A stretch of DNA of 38,990 nucleotides from Bacteroidota bacterium (lineage in GTDB: Bacteria > Bacteroidota > Ignavibacteria > Kapaibacteriales > UBA2268). Shown here one piece after another: positions 14,524 to 23,453 of the stretch; within the stretch, counting starts at the first letter, position 1; every line of letters starts with the position of its first letter. The notes beneath the pieces were generated by a model that saw only the letters and a program-made list of their open reading frames with translations, searched no databases and was not told the DNA's origin. The translations under genes and the position numbers were made by a program. The stretch covers positions 1 to 38,990 of the forward strand of contig JAKAKE010000068.1 of the NCBI GenBank assembly GCA_021824625.1, given 5' to 3'.

Positions 14524-16889
14524 CAGTATACTCCTTCGCTTATCATAAGATCATCTATCGCCATCTTAAGTTCTTTTCTATCAGGTATCGACTGGACATA
14601 TAAATTAAGGTTCTGTATCGTTATTCCCCCGCCGAACTTACCAGTCTTATAATCCTGGAACATTTGAACTGTTCCCTGATATGTATCATCCCGGTATACT
14701 ACTTCTTTTGAGTTCATCATAACCGGTATTTTATCGCCGGTTGTTGATGTTCCGGAAAGAACGCCACCCATTTCAGCATAAGGATTTTTTTGCTGGTATA
14801 TGATGCCTGTTTCGGCTCCTGCTGTCGCAAGAATGGCCGCCGTTAATATTCCTGCCATGATTGGGCCTGCTATAGGACCGAGTTGCATTGCAGTACCCCA
14901 GATTGTTGCAATTCCGGCAAGTGCTGATATCCATAATCCAGTCACCTGGCTGTCCCGGTTGGCATCCCATGCTTCTTTTTTAAGTTTCTTTTCTTCCGCA
15001 GCTTCCTTTTTCTTTGCAGCGGTTATATCCGCATTCATCTTTTCTTCAAGTGCGATCCGTGCATTTGCATCCTGCAATTCTTTGATTTGTTCCTGTAGTT
15101 TTGCCTTCTTTTTTATATCTTTTTCATTTTCAAGTTGTTCTTGAAGATCCGCTATAGATTTATTATTTTTCTCGGTTTCCGTCTCTTCCGCTATACCCAT
15201 TTCCTCTGCTTGTTGTGCATAATAAGCCTGAATTGAGGCAATTTGAGCATCAAGCGCTTCCTGCAAAGCCTGTTCCTGCGCCTGATATTCGGATTGTCTC
15301 AATGAATTGATTGACGAAATAATGGATCCAACCATATCAAGAACACCCGAGGCAATTCCTCCGGCAAATGATGCTATTTCTTTTCCTGATACCTGAATAC
15401 CGTTTTTAAGGTCAGCCCAAAGACTTTTAGAAGCATTTGCGATATTTACGGCGGCGGCCTGAAAGGCGTTGTATATGGCAGAATAAGAATTCCCTGCAAG
15501 TTCTTTTGTTTGAATTGAGCCTTTTTTATCCTCTTCATATTGCTTTTTTCGAGCGTCTTCTTTTGCTTTGGCTTCATCTTCAAGGTGTTTTTTTTCATTA
15601 GCCAGTCTTTTTTTTCTTTCGGCTTCTGTTTCACTATCAAATTCTTCTTGCTGTTTTCCCATCGCAATTTGATATTTTTGATTGATTTCTAATTGAGCAT
15701 TATAAGCGTCCTGTGAATTTTTTTTCATTGTTTCAGCTAATGATTTTGTTTGTTCCGGGAACGTTTTAAATCCATCAATCGCGGTTTTTATTATGTCTTT
15801 CGTGTTTTCAATTGAATGTTGGGTGAAGTTTTTAATTGCGTTACCGACATTATCAATAGCGGTTAATACTGTTTTTGGATTTGCTTTATTAAAAATAACA
15901 TCATATAACGCACCGACAACCTTACCCGTATTGATACCTATAAGACCAAGATCAATTAATCCTTGAATAACTGAACTGGTAAACTTTGCCGATATAGAAA
16001 AAGCGAGTGAAAGACCTTTAACGCCTGCTGCCAACACATCAAATATTGATATGCCGTTTTTCGATTCATCAAAAAGATTTTTTAAACTGTTTTTTATTTT
16101 ATCAAACTCTTTAAGTCCTATGTTTTTTATAGTAGTACCAAAAGACTTTAATACATCACCGACAGTGGTAAAAATTGCAGAAAATGAAGCAAGATTTTGT
16201 TTGTTTGAAAGAAAATCTTCAATTGATTTATTGATATCAACCTGTGTTTTTAAATAATCTGTCTGAGCAATCTGAACATACTTACCAAGACTTTTTAACA
16301 TGTCATCATATCCAAGTTTTACTTTTGTTTGTAAACCTTCATATGAGTTTGTTTCCTGTTCCAGTAATTTTAAACCAAGAGCCGATTTTTCGTTTATAAC
16401 GCTTAATGCTTCGGTTTGATCTTTCACGCCTTTTAACTGAGGCATCAAGCGGCCAAGGACTTCAACATGTCCATCCTGTGCCAGTTTAATTACCTTAATC
16501 GCAGTATTAAGATCGGTACCCATTGCCCTTGAAAGTCCGAGTGCCTCTTCGGTAGTTTCTTTCATCTTGTCTGTCTGGACTCCTATCATGTTGGCGTAAA
16601 GCATCCCGGATTTTATCAGATCATCATCGCGGTTATATTTTTCTTTCATTACATTTGCAAGACCGCTTAATACACTTGTTTGATCTCCGAAAACCGTTAT
16701 CATTTGATTATTAACTTTTTGTGCTTCATTTGTAGCGGCGACTGATTCATTAATGGATTTTTTAACTTCCTGAAAAACAGATTCAAGTGCTTTTGTGGCC
16801 AGTTGTGCAAGTCCTATTGATGAAATAAGTCCTTTTATAGCCCCTTCGGCATGATTTTCAGCAGTAATATCAAGTTTAATATTAGGCAT
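14523..16889 (-). CDS. Tape measure protein
   Basis: 788 residues, the longest tail gene. N-terminal MPNIKLDITAENHAEGAIKGLISSI is followed by a long helical core, with a coiled coil between about 410 and 660 (NQKYQIAMGKQQEEFDSET..., KKKAKLQEQIKELQDANAR) and hydrophobic segments near 665-710 (ALAGIATIWGTAMQLGPIAGPIMAGILTAA in two stretches). Tape measures set tail length and enter the host envelope. The start overlaps the end of the frameshift chaperone by eight bases. No peptidase motif seen. Confidence 0.9.
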   Translation of the reverse strand: MPNIKLDITAENHAEGAIKGLISSIGLAQLATKALESVFQEVKKSINESVAATNEAQKVNNQMITVFGDQTSVLSGLANVMKEKYNRDDDLIKSGMLYANMIGVQTDKMKETTEEALGLSRAMGTDLNTAIKVIKLAQDGHVEVLGRLMPQLKGVKDQTEALSVINEKSALGLKLLEQETNSYEGLQTKVKLGYDDMLKSLGKYVQIAQTDYLKTQVDINKSIEDFLSNKQNLASFSAIFTTVGDVLKSFGTTIKNIGLKEFDKIKNSLKNLFDESKNGISIFDVLAAGVKGLSLAFSISAKFTSSVIQGLIDLGLIGINTGKVVGALYDVIFNKANPKTVLTAIDNVGNAIKNFTQHSIENTKDIIKTAIDGFKTFPEQTKSLAETMKKNSQDAYNAQLEINQKYQIAMGKQQEEFDSETEAERKKRLANEKKHLEDEAKAKEDARKKQYEEDKKGSIQTKELAGNSYSAIYNAFQAAAVNIANASKSLWADLKNGIQVSGKEIASFAGGIASGVLDMVGSIISSINSLRQSEYQAQEQALQEALDAQIASIQAYYAQQAEEMGIAEETETEKNNKSIADLQEQLENEKDIKKKAKLQEQIKELQDANARIALEEKMNADITAAKKKEAAEEKKLKKEAWDANRDSQVTGLWISALAGIATIWGTAMQLGPIAGPIMAGILTAAILATAGAETGIIYQQKNPYAEMGGVLSGTSTTGDKIPVMMNSKEVVYRDDTYQGTVQMFQDYKTGKFGGGITIQNLNLYVQSIPDRKELKMAIDDLMISEGVY

Positions 16890-17199
16890 AGTCTTCCCAT
16901 GTTGGATACAATAATCGCAACTGATTCATGATCGACCATATCTCTTGATCCTGATCGAGTATTCCGCCCGCGGTCAAAAGATATTTCCATGTAACGATAT
17001 AATAATGGCGTCCTTCATAATTTACTTTTTTTATGTCTGCAATTTCATAAAAAAGGCTTATGAGTTCACGCCATTCCATATATTCCGGCTCGTTTTTTAT
17101 TTCCTTTTCCCTGCCCGATTCGATCATGAAAAATACGAATTGTACTTCCCTAAGTTCGCCGGGCGTTAACCAAAAAAAGCGGTATTCCAGTCCTTGCAT
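16882..17199 (-). CDS. Tail assembly chaperone, frameshift extension (GT-like)
   Basis: 105 codons open from 17199, overlapping the end of the preceding chaperone in the -1 frame. Its own ATG has no convincing ribosome site, so the expected product is a fusion made by -1 slippage at the seven-T run (17178-17172). Downstream sequence begins FFWLTPGELREVQF, typical of T-part proteins rich in aromatic and acidic residues. It ends eight bases into the tape measure gene. As in lambda G/GT, a small fraction of long product would bind the tape measure. Confidence 0.7.
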   Translation of the reverse strand: MQGLEYRFFWLTPGELREVQFVFFMIESGREKEIKNEPEYMEWRELISLFYEIADIKKVNYEGRHYYIVTWKYLLTAGGILDQDQEIWSIMNQLRLLYPTWEDYA

Positions 17200-17645
17200 T
17201 CCGAAAATATGAAATCAATGAGTTTAGGTTTTCCAAGTTGATTGGCTATTTTCATCAATGATTCATAATTGATATTATGAAACTTTTTTTCACCGTCTTT
17301 TTCATAATAAAAGGTGTGTTTTTCATCCGGAATTACCGAAAGATCAATAAATGTCTTACAAGTCAATTCACCGATATCCGCAAGCGATTTGATTGTCGCT
17401 TCATTTTCCTGATTGTACACGTCGTTATCAATCAATTCATCGATGATTTCATCATAGGTCTTTTTACTTTCTCCTATGATTTTATTTTTTCTTATCTTTT
17501 TGAGATAGAGATTATATTTGATTTCATCGACTTTATTTATTTTTTTGATTGTGATGAATTCTTCATCAGTACTATCAGGAAAAAAAGCATTTAAGATAAT
17601 TTTTTTTTCGTTGCTTACAACGCTGTTTTCAAGATTAATATTCAT
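17166..17645 (-). CDS. Tail assembly chaperone (G-like) with slippery site
   Basis: 159 residues, ending ...WNTAFFG. The last codons read GCT TTT TTT GGT TAA, so the heptamer T-TTT-TTT lies in phase for -1 slippage. After slippage, translation continues into the frame at 16882-17199. Acidic, mostly helical protein. It lies between the tail tube and tape measure genes, the conserved place of the G/GT pair. Confidence 0.75.
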   Translation of the reverse strand: MNINLENSVVSNEKKIILNAFFPDSTDEEFITIKKINKVDEIKYNLYLKKIRKNKIIGESKKTYDEIIDELIDNDVYNQENEATIKSLADIGELTCKTFIDLSVIPDEKHTFYYEKDGEKKFHNINYESLMKIANQLGKPKLIDFIFSECKDWNTAFFG

Positions 17646-17646
17646 A

Positions 17647-18957
17647 TCAGTATGTTGTTAACTCCGCATCGACAGTATAGACATTGATTCCTTTGACAAC
17701 CGATCCTTCACCCTGGATAAATAATTTATCCCGTGTTGAAACAGCACTTGAAAAATTGCTGAGTGTAACATTCGGCATTTCAAAGAAAAGAGACGGCATA
17801 ATGTGATTTATTGAGTCGACTTCCTGGACTCCGCCGATAAAAAGATAACATCTTACTTCATCAGCATTCTGCCAGTTTGGACGCAAGGCCATATTTGCCG
17901 CATTGTTCGCGCATGAAAAAGAATTCTTGATTTCATAATTCTGGTAATCCGGTTCTTCAATGTATGCGGATTGTATTGATTTTGAATCATGAAGACTTGG
18001 ATTTACGCTCAATCCTGCTGATTTGACTTCCGATAAGGTGTATATAACTCCATCTTTATCGACAAACACCATTTTTGTATTGGCTATTGTCATGGGTTTG
18101 ACTGTTCCAAGAGTCAAAGCAAGATCTGTCTGATCAGGATTTTCTTTCTTGCCAACAATACCGAAAGTGGTCTTCAAAAGTCCCTGTGGTTCAAGGGAAA
18201 GCGAGAAGTTCGAGAATTTACAACTCTCGAAATTTATTGATTTGTTTGTTCCCTGATCTGCTTTCGCCCTGAAAGTATAACTCGGTAATGAGTTTGTGTT
18301 ACCGATAGTCAATTTGTGAGTTTTTGCGGTTGTTGACGCCGCAATCTGGCTTTTCAGGAGTAACGGAATTCTTCCGGACGCATTTCTTACCTGTGTTATT
18401 GCGAATACAGGTATGCTTGACGATGCTTCTGTTCCGGTCCCAAACATTACACAATCCCATCCTGAAGTGGCGTTGATTGCAGCCACAAGTTCAGCAATTG
18501 TATCATAAGCCCCTGCGCTTATATCGATGGTTCCGGCAGTTCCAAAGCCTGTATCATCCGACCATGAGGATCCGTCAGTTGATTTTTCGGCTTTCAGGTT
18601 TGTCGTTACAAGCGAAAGGCGCTCATAAGCGTTTGATCCGGTATAAGAAATCAGAATAAATGTTTTTGTAGGATCTTCCACAGCACTTTCATCCGGGAAA
18701 ACTCCCTGCAAAAGGAAAAACTCATCAGGATGGATTCCTTCAAACTCAAGGTTTCCTGTAGTATTGTACCCTCCAACCATATGACCCTGATCAATATTCT
18801 GACCGACACAGGCGTCATCTTTGATAAGATTCGGCTTTTGTTCAACATTGAATGGTTTACATCTCAATGGTTTATCCGGTGTTATCGGCGTATCAAAATC
18901 GACCTGTTTTTTGCATGCAACGCCGGTTAATGATCCAAGTCTATTAATTCTCGCCAT
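17647..18957 (-). CDS. Major tail tube protein
   Basis: 436 residues, longer than many tail tube proteins. N-terminal MARINRLGSLTGVACKKQVDFDTPITPDKPLRCKP is followed by strand-rich sequence. Residues about 130-230 (TDGSSWSDDTGFGTAG...) look like an inserted Ig-like or extra domain. The C-terminus has FSLSLEPQGLLKTTFGIVGKK and IQGEGSVVKGINVYTV. Order (connector, terminator, tube, chaperone, tape measure) supports the assignment. Confidence 0.65.
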   Translation of the reverse strand: MARINRLGSLTGVACKKQVDFDTPITPDKPLRCKPFNVEQKPNLIKDDACVGQNIDQGHMVGGYNTTGNLEFEGIHPDEFFLLQGVFPDESAVEDPTKTFILISYTGSNAYERLSLVTTNLKAEKSTDGSSWSDDTGFGTAGTIDISAGAYDTIAELVAAINATSGWDCVMFGTGTEASSSIPVFAITQVRNASGRIPLLLKSQIAASTTAKTHKLTIGNTNSLPSYTFRAKADQGTNKSINFESCKFSNFSLSLEPQGLLKTTFGIVGKKENPDQTDLALTLGTVKPMTIANTKMVFVDKDGVIYTLSEVKSAGLSVNPSLHDSKSIQSAYIEEPDYQNYEIKNSFSCANNAANMALRPNWQNADEVRCYLFIGGVQEVDSINHIMPSLFFEMPNVTLSNFSSAVSTRDKLFIQGEGSVVKGINVYTVDAELTTY

Positions 18958-19150
18958 TTTCTATAACCTCGCTTTTGTATGATCTTTTTGCTTTTGTCTC
19001 AGTATCCGGGACATTTTCTACAATACCGCTGGTATAATAGTCTTCCGGGACCTGATACGATGCCGGCAAAGTCTCACCTATTACATAGGTTTTGACTTTT
19101 CCGTTTTCATCCGGTACAGACCGGACTTTTTCTTTTCTTACAATATTCAT
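18944..19150 (-). CDS. Small tail-module protein
   Basis: 68 residues, starting inside the ATGA overlap with the tail-terminator gene and ending 14 bases into the tube gene. Basic and charged, with VKTYVIGETLPASYQVPEDYYTSG. Unknown function; such small genes often sit before the tail tube gene in Mu-headed siphophages. Confidence 0.55.
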   Translation of the reverse strand: MNIVRKEKVRSVPDENGKVKTYVIGETLPASYQVPEDYYTSGIVENVPDTETKAKRSYKSEVIENGEN

Positions 19151-19608
19151 ATTCTTACCTCAAATTGTATACTTAAGCCTTTGTACGTTTCATTTTGTTC
19201 GGAATCCGTTATCTGCCCGATCTCCGAGCCTTTACATCTGATCCATGTGATATCGTTATCATAATAACCCTGCAAAACACGTTGACAGGCCTCGATATAA
19301 TAACAGCAATGATCTTCAAGATTTGCAGTGTTATCCATGAGAGCAAACATCACGTTAAAATAATACCGTGTTCCCATTTCATCGATCAAATCGGAGAGCG
19401 TTTCATCTTCAATAATTTCTTCTTTCAAGAAAGATACTTTACATTGAGGAAACGCGATGTTTCCCTGCAGAAGCCCGGAGGTAAAAAGATTACAATCAGG
19501 TATGGTTGCATCGCTTCTTTCTGTCCGTATCGTTGCTATCATGGTATTGAAATTGTCATCCAATATATCAACGATCGCATCAAGCGCGTCTTTATGCATG
19601 AACCTCAT
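19147..19608 (-). CDS. Tail terminator / head-tail joining protein
   Basis: 153 residues from the ATG at 19608. A longer frame from 19659 exists, but the 19608 start makes an ATGA overlap with the upstream gene and has GGAGGG eight bases before it. Mixed alpha/beta with LFTSGLLQGNIAFPQCKVSF and RYYFNVMFALMD, the profile of tail-completion proteins (gpU/gp17-like). Position between the gpG-like protein and the tail tube supports it; family not directly recognised. Confidence 0.5.
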   Translation of the reverse strand: MRFMHKDALDAIVDILDDNFNTMIATIRTERSDATIPDCNLFTSGLLQGNIAFPQCKVSFLKEEIIEDETLSDLIDEMGTRYYFNVMFALMDNTANLEDHCCYYIEACQRVLQGYYDNDITWIRCKGSEIGQITDSEQNETYKGLSIQFEVRI

Positions 19609-20066
19609 TCCATGCCCTCCATGAGAAAGTTTTCCGTTCGCTCTATCAGGATACGCCATGCCTGTATCGGAAGATCATCATCCTTGGTATTGAAGTAATG
19701 TCGCGGATTTGTTTTCCGTTCCTGAACATAGAAGAAATAATCCGCGCCCTCAACTTTCATAACAAGAGTTTTTGCTCCAACTACACTTTGAAAATTAAGC
19801 GCCGCGTTTTTTAGATCTCCGGTAATTTCAAGCATTGGCTTTCCCGGATAGTTCTTTTGCTTCCATTTCAAATAGCCCGGTGAATATTGCGCCCATCGTT
19901 CGCGTTCCATGATCTTTCCGCGTGATTCAAAGTTCTGCGCTATTATTTCCTTATATTCATTCAGGAATTCTTTGAATACAGGTGAAATATCATCGACTTT
20001 CTCGATAAGCCTGACGAATTTTTGCTTTGCTTTTTCAGTTTGCGCTACAAGCCTGATATCGCTCAT
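19605..20066 (-). CDS. Mu gpG-like virion morphogenesis protein
   Basis: 153 residues. It matches the phage virion morphogenesis (gpG-like) family: basic N-terminus, a helix with F-EYKEIIAQNFESRG, then WAQYSPGYLKWKQKNYPGKPMLEITGDLKNA and a YFFYVQERKTNPRHYF segment. Such proteins act in head-tail joining and tail completion. It overlaps both neighbours by four bases (ATGA), so it is part of a tightly coupled block. Confidence 0.75.
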   Translation of the reverse strand: MSDIRLVAQTEKAKQKFVRLIEKVDDISPVFKEFLNEYKEIIAQNFESRGKIMERERWAQYSPGYLKWKQKNYPGKPMLEITGDLKNAALNFQSVVGAKTLVMKVEGADYFFYVQERKTNPRHYFNTKDDDLPIQAWRILIERTENFLMEGME

Positions 20067-20524
20067 GGTTTGAAATCCCTATCCATGAAATTATCTTTAA
20101 TTTCAGATTCCGTATTTGTACCATCAAGGACATTACTTGAAACCTGACAGTAATCATCTTCTCCGGAAAGCCCACCGTACTTCTCAGGAGAATCAACGAT
20201 TTCTTTCAAAAGTTTTTCATACTGTGACAGATAATAGTTTGTTCTCGATGTTTCAGGATTTGTTGTATTACCGGCATTTGGAATAATTCCGATCTTTCCC
20301 GCTACTCCGTAAATGCATATCTTTTTCAATTGTGACAAAATCAAAGAATTTGTCGGTTGTGCTGATATGCCAATAGAAGATAGTTGAAGGTCAATTTCGT
20401 TTGTTGTATCTGCTATGATCACATTCAATTCCGTCAATGTAGGCTTTGTTATTGGTGCCGTGTCTGAAAAATCACGGTTAAATCCTGCAAATACTTTTAT
20501 ATCCGATGCCGTACAATAATTCAT
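20063..20524 (-). CDS. Head-tail connector (gp6/gp36-like)
   Basis: 153 residues. An N-terminal segment MNYCTASDIKVFAG and a helical body with IADTTNEIDLQLSSIG are typical of head-tail adaptor proteins that sit under the portal. First gene after the capsid gene across a 53-base gap with a small hairpin. Specific family not certain. Confidence 0.6.
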   Translation of the reverse strand: MNYCTASDIKVFAGFNRDFSDTAPITKPTLTELNVIIADTTNEIDLQLSSIGISAQPTNSLILSQLKKICIYGVAGKIGIIPNAGNTTNPETSRTNYYLSQYEKLLKEIVDSPEKYGGLSGEDDYCQVSSNVLDGTNTESEIKDNFMDRDFKP

Positions 20525-20533
20525 ATAATAATA

Positions 20534-20563
20534 GATAGGCGATCAAGTTTCCTATCACGCCTA
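20534..20563 (-). other. Alternative hairpins between capsid and connector genes
   Basis: Two mutually exclusive 6-bp stems share the same bases: GATAGG with CCTATC (20534-20539/20551-20556) and TAGGCG with CGCCTA (20536-20541/20558-20563). No T-run follows. This could be a weak attenuator or mRNA-processing element lowering expression after the abundant capsid message. Confidence 0.35.
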
Positions 20564-20577
20564 CCCGTTCCCCCTTT

Positions 20578-21477
20578 TTAACCGCATGTTCCTACGCGGA
20601 CAATGGATGTAAACCATGCCGGAGCGACATTTGATCTGGAATCCGAGATCCATTTGTAGTCTGAATCTTCAGGATCATCCTTGAATGACCAAACCGGAGC
20701 CTTTCTTTTCTGGATAAAGAATGGTTCTCTTCCTGCACGTACGTAACACATATACCAGCCGGTATTTGAATTCAACTGGTAAGGATTAACGATTATTCCA
20801 AATGCGTTATACCAGATGTTTGCAACGCCTGTTGAAGTCTGAGGATTTGAAACAATCGATCTGAAAGTCAATTCAAGAATGCTCGGACAAATGACATACC
20901 ATTTACCGATTCCGAGCGGATTGATTGGCTTTCCATCCGACCACTGAACGCCTATAATTGGATTATAAGCAAGCGGAAGATCGGTCCTGATGTTTGCCTC
21001 AGTCGTTCCTGTTTGTGAAAGATTGTTGTCAAACGCTGCAGCCGTATTAAGATTGTGTGTATCTGCAAAAATTGCAGTGCCGTCGAAAGCATTTGGATTT
21101 GCGACTAACATATCATGGATAAGTTTGTCCGGAAGGATTGTGAAGTCGTCAACGGCTTCATTGATTTTTCCATCGATATAACCCGGAACGATGGCATTTG
21201 CATCGTCATAATCATCTTTATCCATGGCAATATTGCCAGTCCAGGATTTGTTCCGGACCGTCAATTTATATTTCTTTGCCAACTCCTGGACTTTTTTCCT
21301 GTCTTCTTTTGAGGTTTTTTCAGTTATCTGAAAACCATGTTCATCAAATAGATAATCTTCAAAAGCCCCGTCTGATGGTATTTCCCTCGATACAGGCATA
21401 AAAGCCGGTGATCTGCCTTCACTTCTCAGCGTAAAGGCGGTTTGTATTCCGCGTGTTGCTAAAATTGCGTTATTCAT
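20578..21477 (-). CDS. Major capsid protein (Mu gpT-like)
   Basis: 299 residues, in the size range of Mu-like gpT. Recognisable parts: FMPVSREIPSDGAFEDYLF, the segment DDYDDANAIVPGYIDGKINEAVDDF, the AIFADTHNLNTA motif near residue 135, and C-terminal WYMCYVRAGREPFFIQKRKAP. It would build the T=7 head shell with HK97 fold. Immediately upstream is the decoration protein; the gene for protease/scaffold precedes that, the Mu order. Confidence 0.85.
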   Translation of the reverse strand: MNNAILATRGIQTAFTLRSEGRSPAFMPVSREIPSDGAFEDYLFDEHGFQITEKTSKEDRKKVQELAKKYKLTVRNKSWTGNIAMDKDDYDDANAIVPGYIDGKINEAVDDFTILPDKLIHDMLVANPNAFDGTAIFADTHNLNTAAAFDNNLSQTGTTEANIRTDLPLAYNPIIGVQWSDGKPINPLGIGKWYVICPSILELTFRSIVSNPQTSTGVANIWYNAFGIIVNPYQLNSNTGWYMCYVRAGREPFFIQKRKAPVWSFKDDPEDSDYKWISDSRSNVAPAWFTSIVRVGTCG

Positions 21478-21481
21478 ATGC

Positions 21482-22312
21482 TTAACTCCTTATTGCTATG
21501 ACTGTTACGAGCCCGATAGTGTTTCCGACGGTGTCGCCTGCGCAAACAACAACAAGAGAGCCGCCTGCTGCGATTGTTGATTTTGCATCATCAATTGTTG
21601 CTGCCCTGTCTATAGTTTTATCAACAGCGCACGTCATTGCGTCTGTGATGTCAGATGTTCCGTCAGTAATTTTCATGGTTCCGTTGGTTGATGCGCCTCT
21701 CGGCTGGATGATAACATCAACAATTTCAAATGCAAACGGCGCATTCGTGGTAAAGATTGCCTCTGCTGCTGAACCGGTCGTAATGTTTTTTGTGATTGCA
21801 AATAATTCACCTGATTTCGGAATATGTTTCATTCCGCCGAATTCGTTGATATCGAGTTCTGCAAGGGTTGCACTCAATACCTTCGAAATCCTTCCCACAG
21901 GAAGGCCAACTTCAGTCAACGAGAAGGTGAAATTGTCGCTTGCATAAACAACTTTTCCGAGATCTGCCTGTGTCAATCCGGCCATAGCAATGTTGATCTG
22001 ACCGTCAAGATATAAAACCCTGACAGTTCTATCACCTGCGGGGGCTGATTTTATCTCACCTGCACCGGAAATGGATCCGTCTGCTGTGGTGGCTGCGGGT
22101 AATCCGGTTGTGTTTACGGTTTCATCCGCCCAGATACCAACATACTGGATACCGTTCATATCCTTGATTGTTGATGCGTGGTTATAACCATAGCCGGTTG
22201 TTTTAACCACCCCGACACATCCGTGGTAAATTGTTTCGCCGGATTTTATTGGAACGGCGAGTTTCTTTTTATTGTTATTTATAACAACGGGTTTTTCGAC
22301 TGTGCTTGCCAT
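21482..22312 (-). CDS. Capsid decoration-like protein (DUF2190-type)
   Basis: 276 residues. N-terminal KPVVINNNKKKLAVPIKSGETIYHGCVGVVKTTGYG resembles DUF2190-type head decoration proteins; the middle has GDRTVRVLYLDGQINIAM and GLTQADLGKVVYASDNFTFSLT. A C-terminal extension (about 185-276) is Thr/Ala-rich and adds a second strand domain. It lies between protease/scaffold and capsid genes, four bases before the capsid start. Confidence 0.65.
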   Translation of the reverse strand: MASTVEKPVVINNNKKKLAVPIKSGETIYHGCVGVVKTTGYGYNHASTIKDMNGIQYVGIWADETVNTTGLPAATTADGSISGAGEIKSAPAGDRTVRVLYLDGQINIAMAGLTQADLGKVVYASDNFTFSLTEVGLPVGRISKVLSATLAELDINEFGGMKHIPKSGELFAITKNITTGSAAEAIFTTNAPFAFEIVDVIIQPRGASTNGTMKITDGTSDITDAMTCAVDKTIDRAATIDDAKSTIAAGGSLVVVCAGDTVGNTIGLVTVIAIRS

Positions 22313-22314
22313 AA

Positions 22315-22869
22315 TTATTCTGCCTCCTGTTTTTCGGATTCTTTGACTTTCTTGTAAGCGGCAAAGACCTTTTCGTCTTTAGGATCAAGTCCGAGTTCTT
22401 CGAACATTTTACATTCCTCTTCGCTCATCCTGGACATTTCCTGCCCGCCTGAAAAAGATTGCTGTCCTTTTTTTGGTATCTTCGGAAGGACCTTGATTTC
22501 ATCGAGAACATTATTTTTGTCCAGGATATAATCTTTGACTTTCTTGTCAAAGAGTGCAACATGAAACTGGCCGTCTTCAATCGCCTGTTTGACAACTGCT
22601 TTCGCTTCTTTCTTCAATTCGGCGGTTTTGATGACATTAAGTTCTTCTTTTTTCGCGGTCAATTCATCATTGACTTTTGAAAGTTCTTTCTTCCCGTCTT
22701 CAACGCTTTTATTAAGTTCAATGACGGTGTTGTTTGTCTTCAGTAATTCTGAATTTATTTCTTTTGCCATCCCTAAAATTTCTTTGGAAAGGCCGATATC
22801 TCCGGTTTTATCAAGCGTCATAGCCGACAATTTCCCTTCAATCTCTGCGAGTCTTTTTTCGAATTCCAT
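22315..22869 (-). CDS. Nested scaffold protein started inside the protease gene (Mu gpZ-like)
   Basis: An in-frame ATG at 22869 is preceded by AAGGAG (22880-22875) at the ideal five-base spacing, within the coding sequence for KEGDYMEF. Translation from here gives 184 residues that are all coiled coil and acidic tail. Mu makes its scaffold gpZ from an internal start in gene I in the same way. The strong internal ribosome site in a coding region is direct sequence evidence. Confidence 0.7.
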   Translation of the reverse strand: MEFEKRLAEIEGKLSAMTLDKTGDIGLSKEILGMAKEINSELLKTNNTVIELNKSVEDGKKELSKVNDELTAKKEELNVIKTAELKKEAKAVVKQAIEDGQFHVALFDKKVKDYILDKNNVLDEIKVLPKIPKKGQQSFSGGQEMSRMSEEECKMFEELGLDPKDEKVFAAYKKVKESEKQEAE

Positions 22870-23400
22870 ATAATCTCCTTCTTTGAGTAATTTCCTGAAA
22901 AATAACATCTGACTCTGAACATCTCCTATTGTTCCTTCCAGAGCCGGATAATTAACGAGTGAAGCGGCATTCAACACCGTATTATGTTTCACTCCATCTG
23001 TTCCCGTTCGTTCGCCGAACGCCGGGGATATGTAATTATAATGACGGTTAATAACCGCATCATAAAAAAGATCGTTAATATAAACGTTGGCAAAAAGCCC
23101 TTTGTCTGTTTTTTCAAGGTCTATGATATCGCCGTGACTTATTCCAAAATCATGATCTTTATCAATCTTGGGTTTCGACAGACTTGGATCGTTGAAATTC
23201 TTGATGAGTTCATCAAAGAATGCATCATCACATTCTTTCCACTCATCATATTTTTCGATATAGACTTTCCCTCGGGGGAAAATCTGTATTTTCTGCAGTT
23301 TCTTTTCTTCCGGAAGTTTTTCAAAAGGAATTGCTTTTTCAAACTTGAAGTCAGGAAGTTGAAATCCTGTATTTGCTTTTAAGTAATAATTAATAATCAT
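22315..23400 (-). CDS. Prohead protease with scaffold domain (Mu gpI-like)
   Basis: 361 residues, AAAGGAATTC before the ATG. The N-terminal protease domain (about 30-165) matches Mu gpI: FPRGKVYI, KIDKDHDFGISHGDI, a YISPAFG motif and NAASLVNYPALEG. From residue 178 the protein is a charged coiled coil (MEFEKRLAEIEGKL...) ending in an acidic tail, typical of scaffold. The start overlaps a tiny upstream ORF (ATGA). Confidence 0.8.
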   Translation of the reverse strand: MIINYYLKANTGFQLPDFKFEKAIPFEKLPEEKKLQKIQIFPRGKVYIEKYDEWKECDDAFFDELIKNFNDPSLSKPKIDKDHDFGISHGDIIDLEKTDKGLFANVYINDLFYDAVINRHYNYISPAFGERTGTDGVKHNTVLNAASLVNYPALEGTIGDVQSQMLFFRKLLKEGDYMEFEKRLAEIEGKLSAMTLDKTGDIGLSKEILGMAKEINSELLKTNNTVIELNKSVEDGKKELSKVNDELTAKKEELNVIKTAELKKEAKAVVKQAIEDGQFHVALFDKKVKDYILDKNNVLDEIKVLPKIPKKGQQSFSGGQEMSRMSEEECKMFEELGLDPKDEKVFAAYKKVKESEKQEAE

Positions 23401-23453
23401 TTTGAATTCCTTTTTCGCGGCGGGGCCGGAGTTGACTTCGGAACATCAGTCAT
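23397..23453 (-). CDS. 18-codon coupling ORF between membrane protein and protease
   Basis: MTDVPKSTPAPPRKRNSK, Pro/Lys-rich. Its ATG overlaps the TGA of the upstream gene (ATGA at 23453-23450) and its TGA overlaps the ATG of the protease (ATGA at 23400-23397). It may be a real micropeptide or only a reinitiation relay. Confidence 0.35.
   Translation of the reverse strand: MTDVPKSTPAPPRKRNSK

Noticed and set aside
14800-15144. Plus-strand ORFs within the tail genes (also 19195-19698, 21498-21947, 27029-27577)
   Set aside because: Shadows of well-supported minus-strand genes, without ribosome sites or family features.
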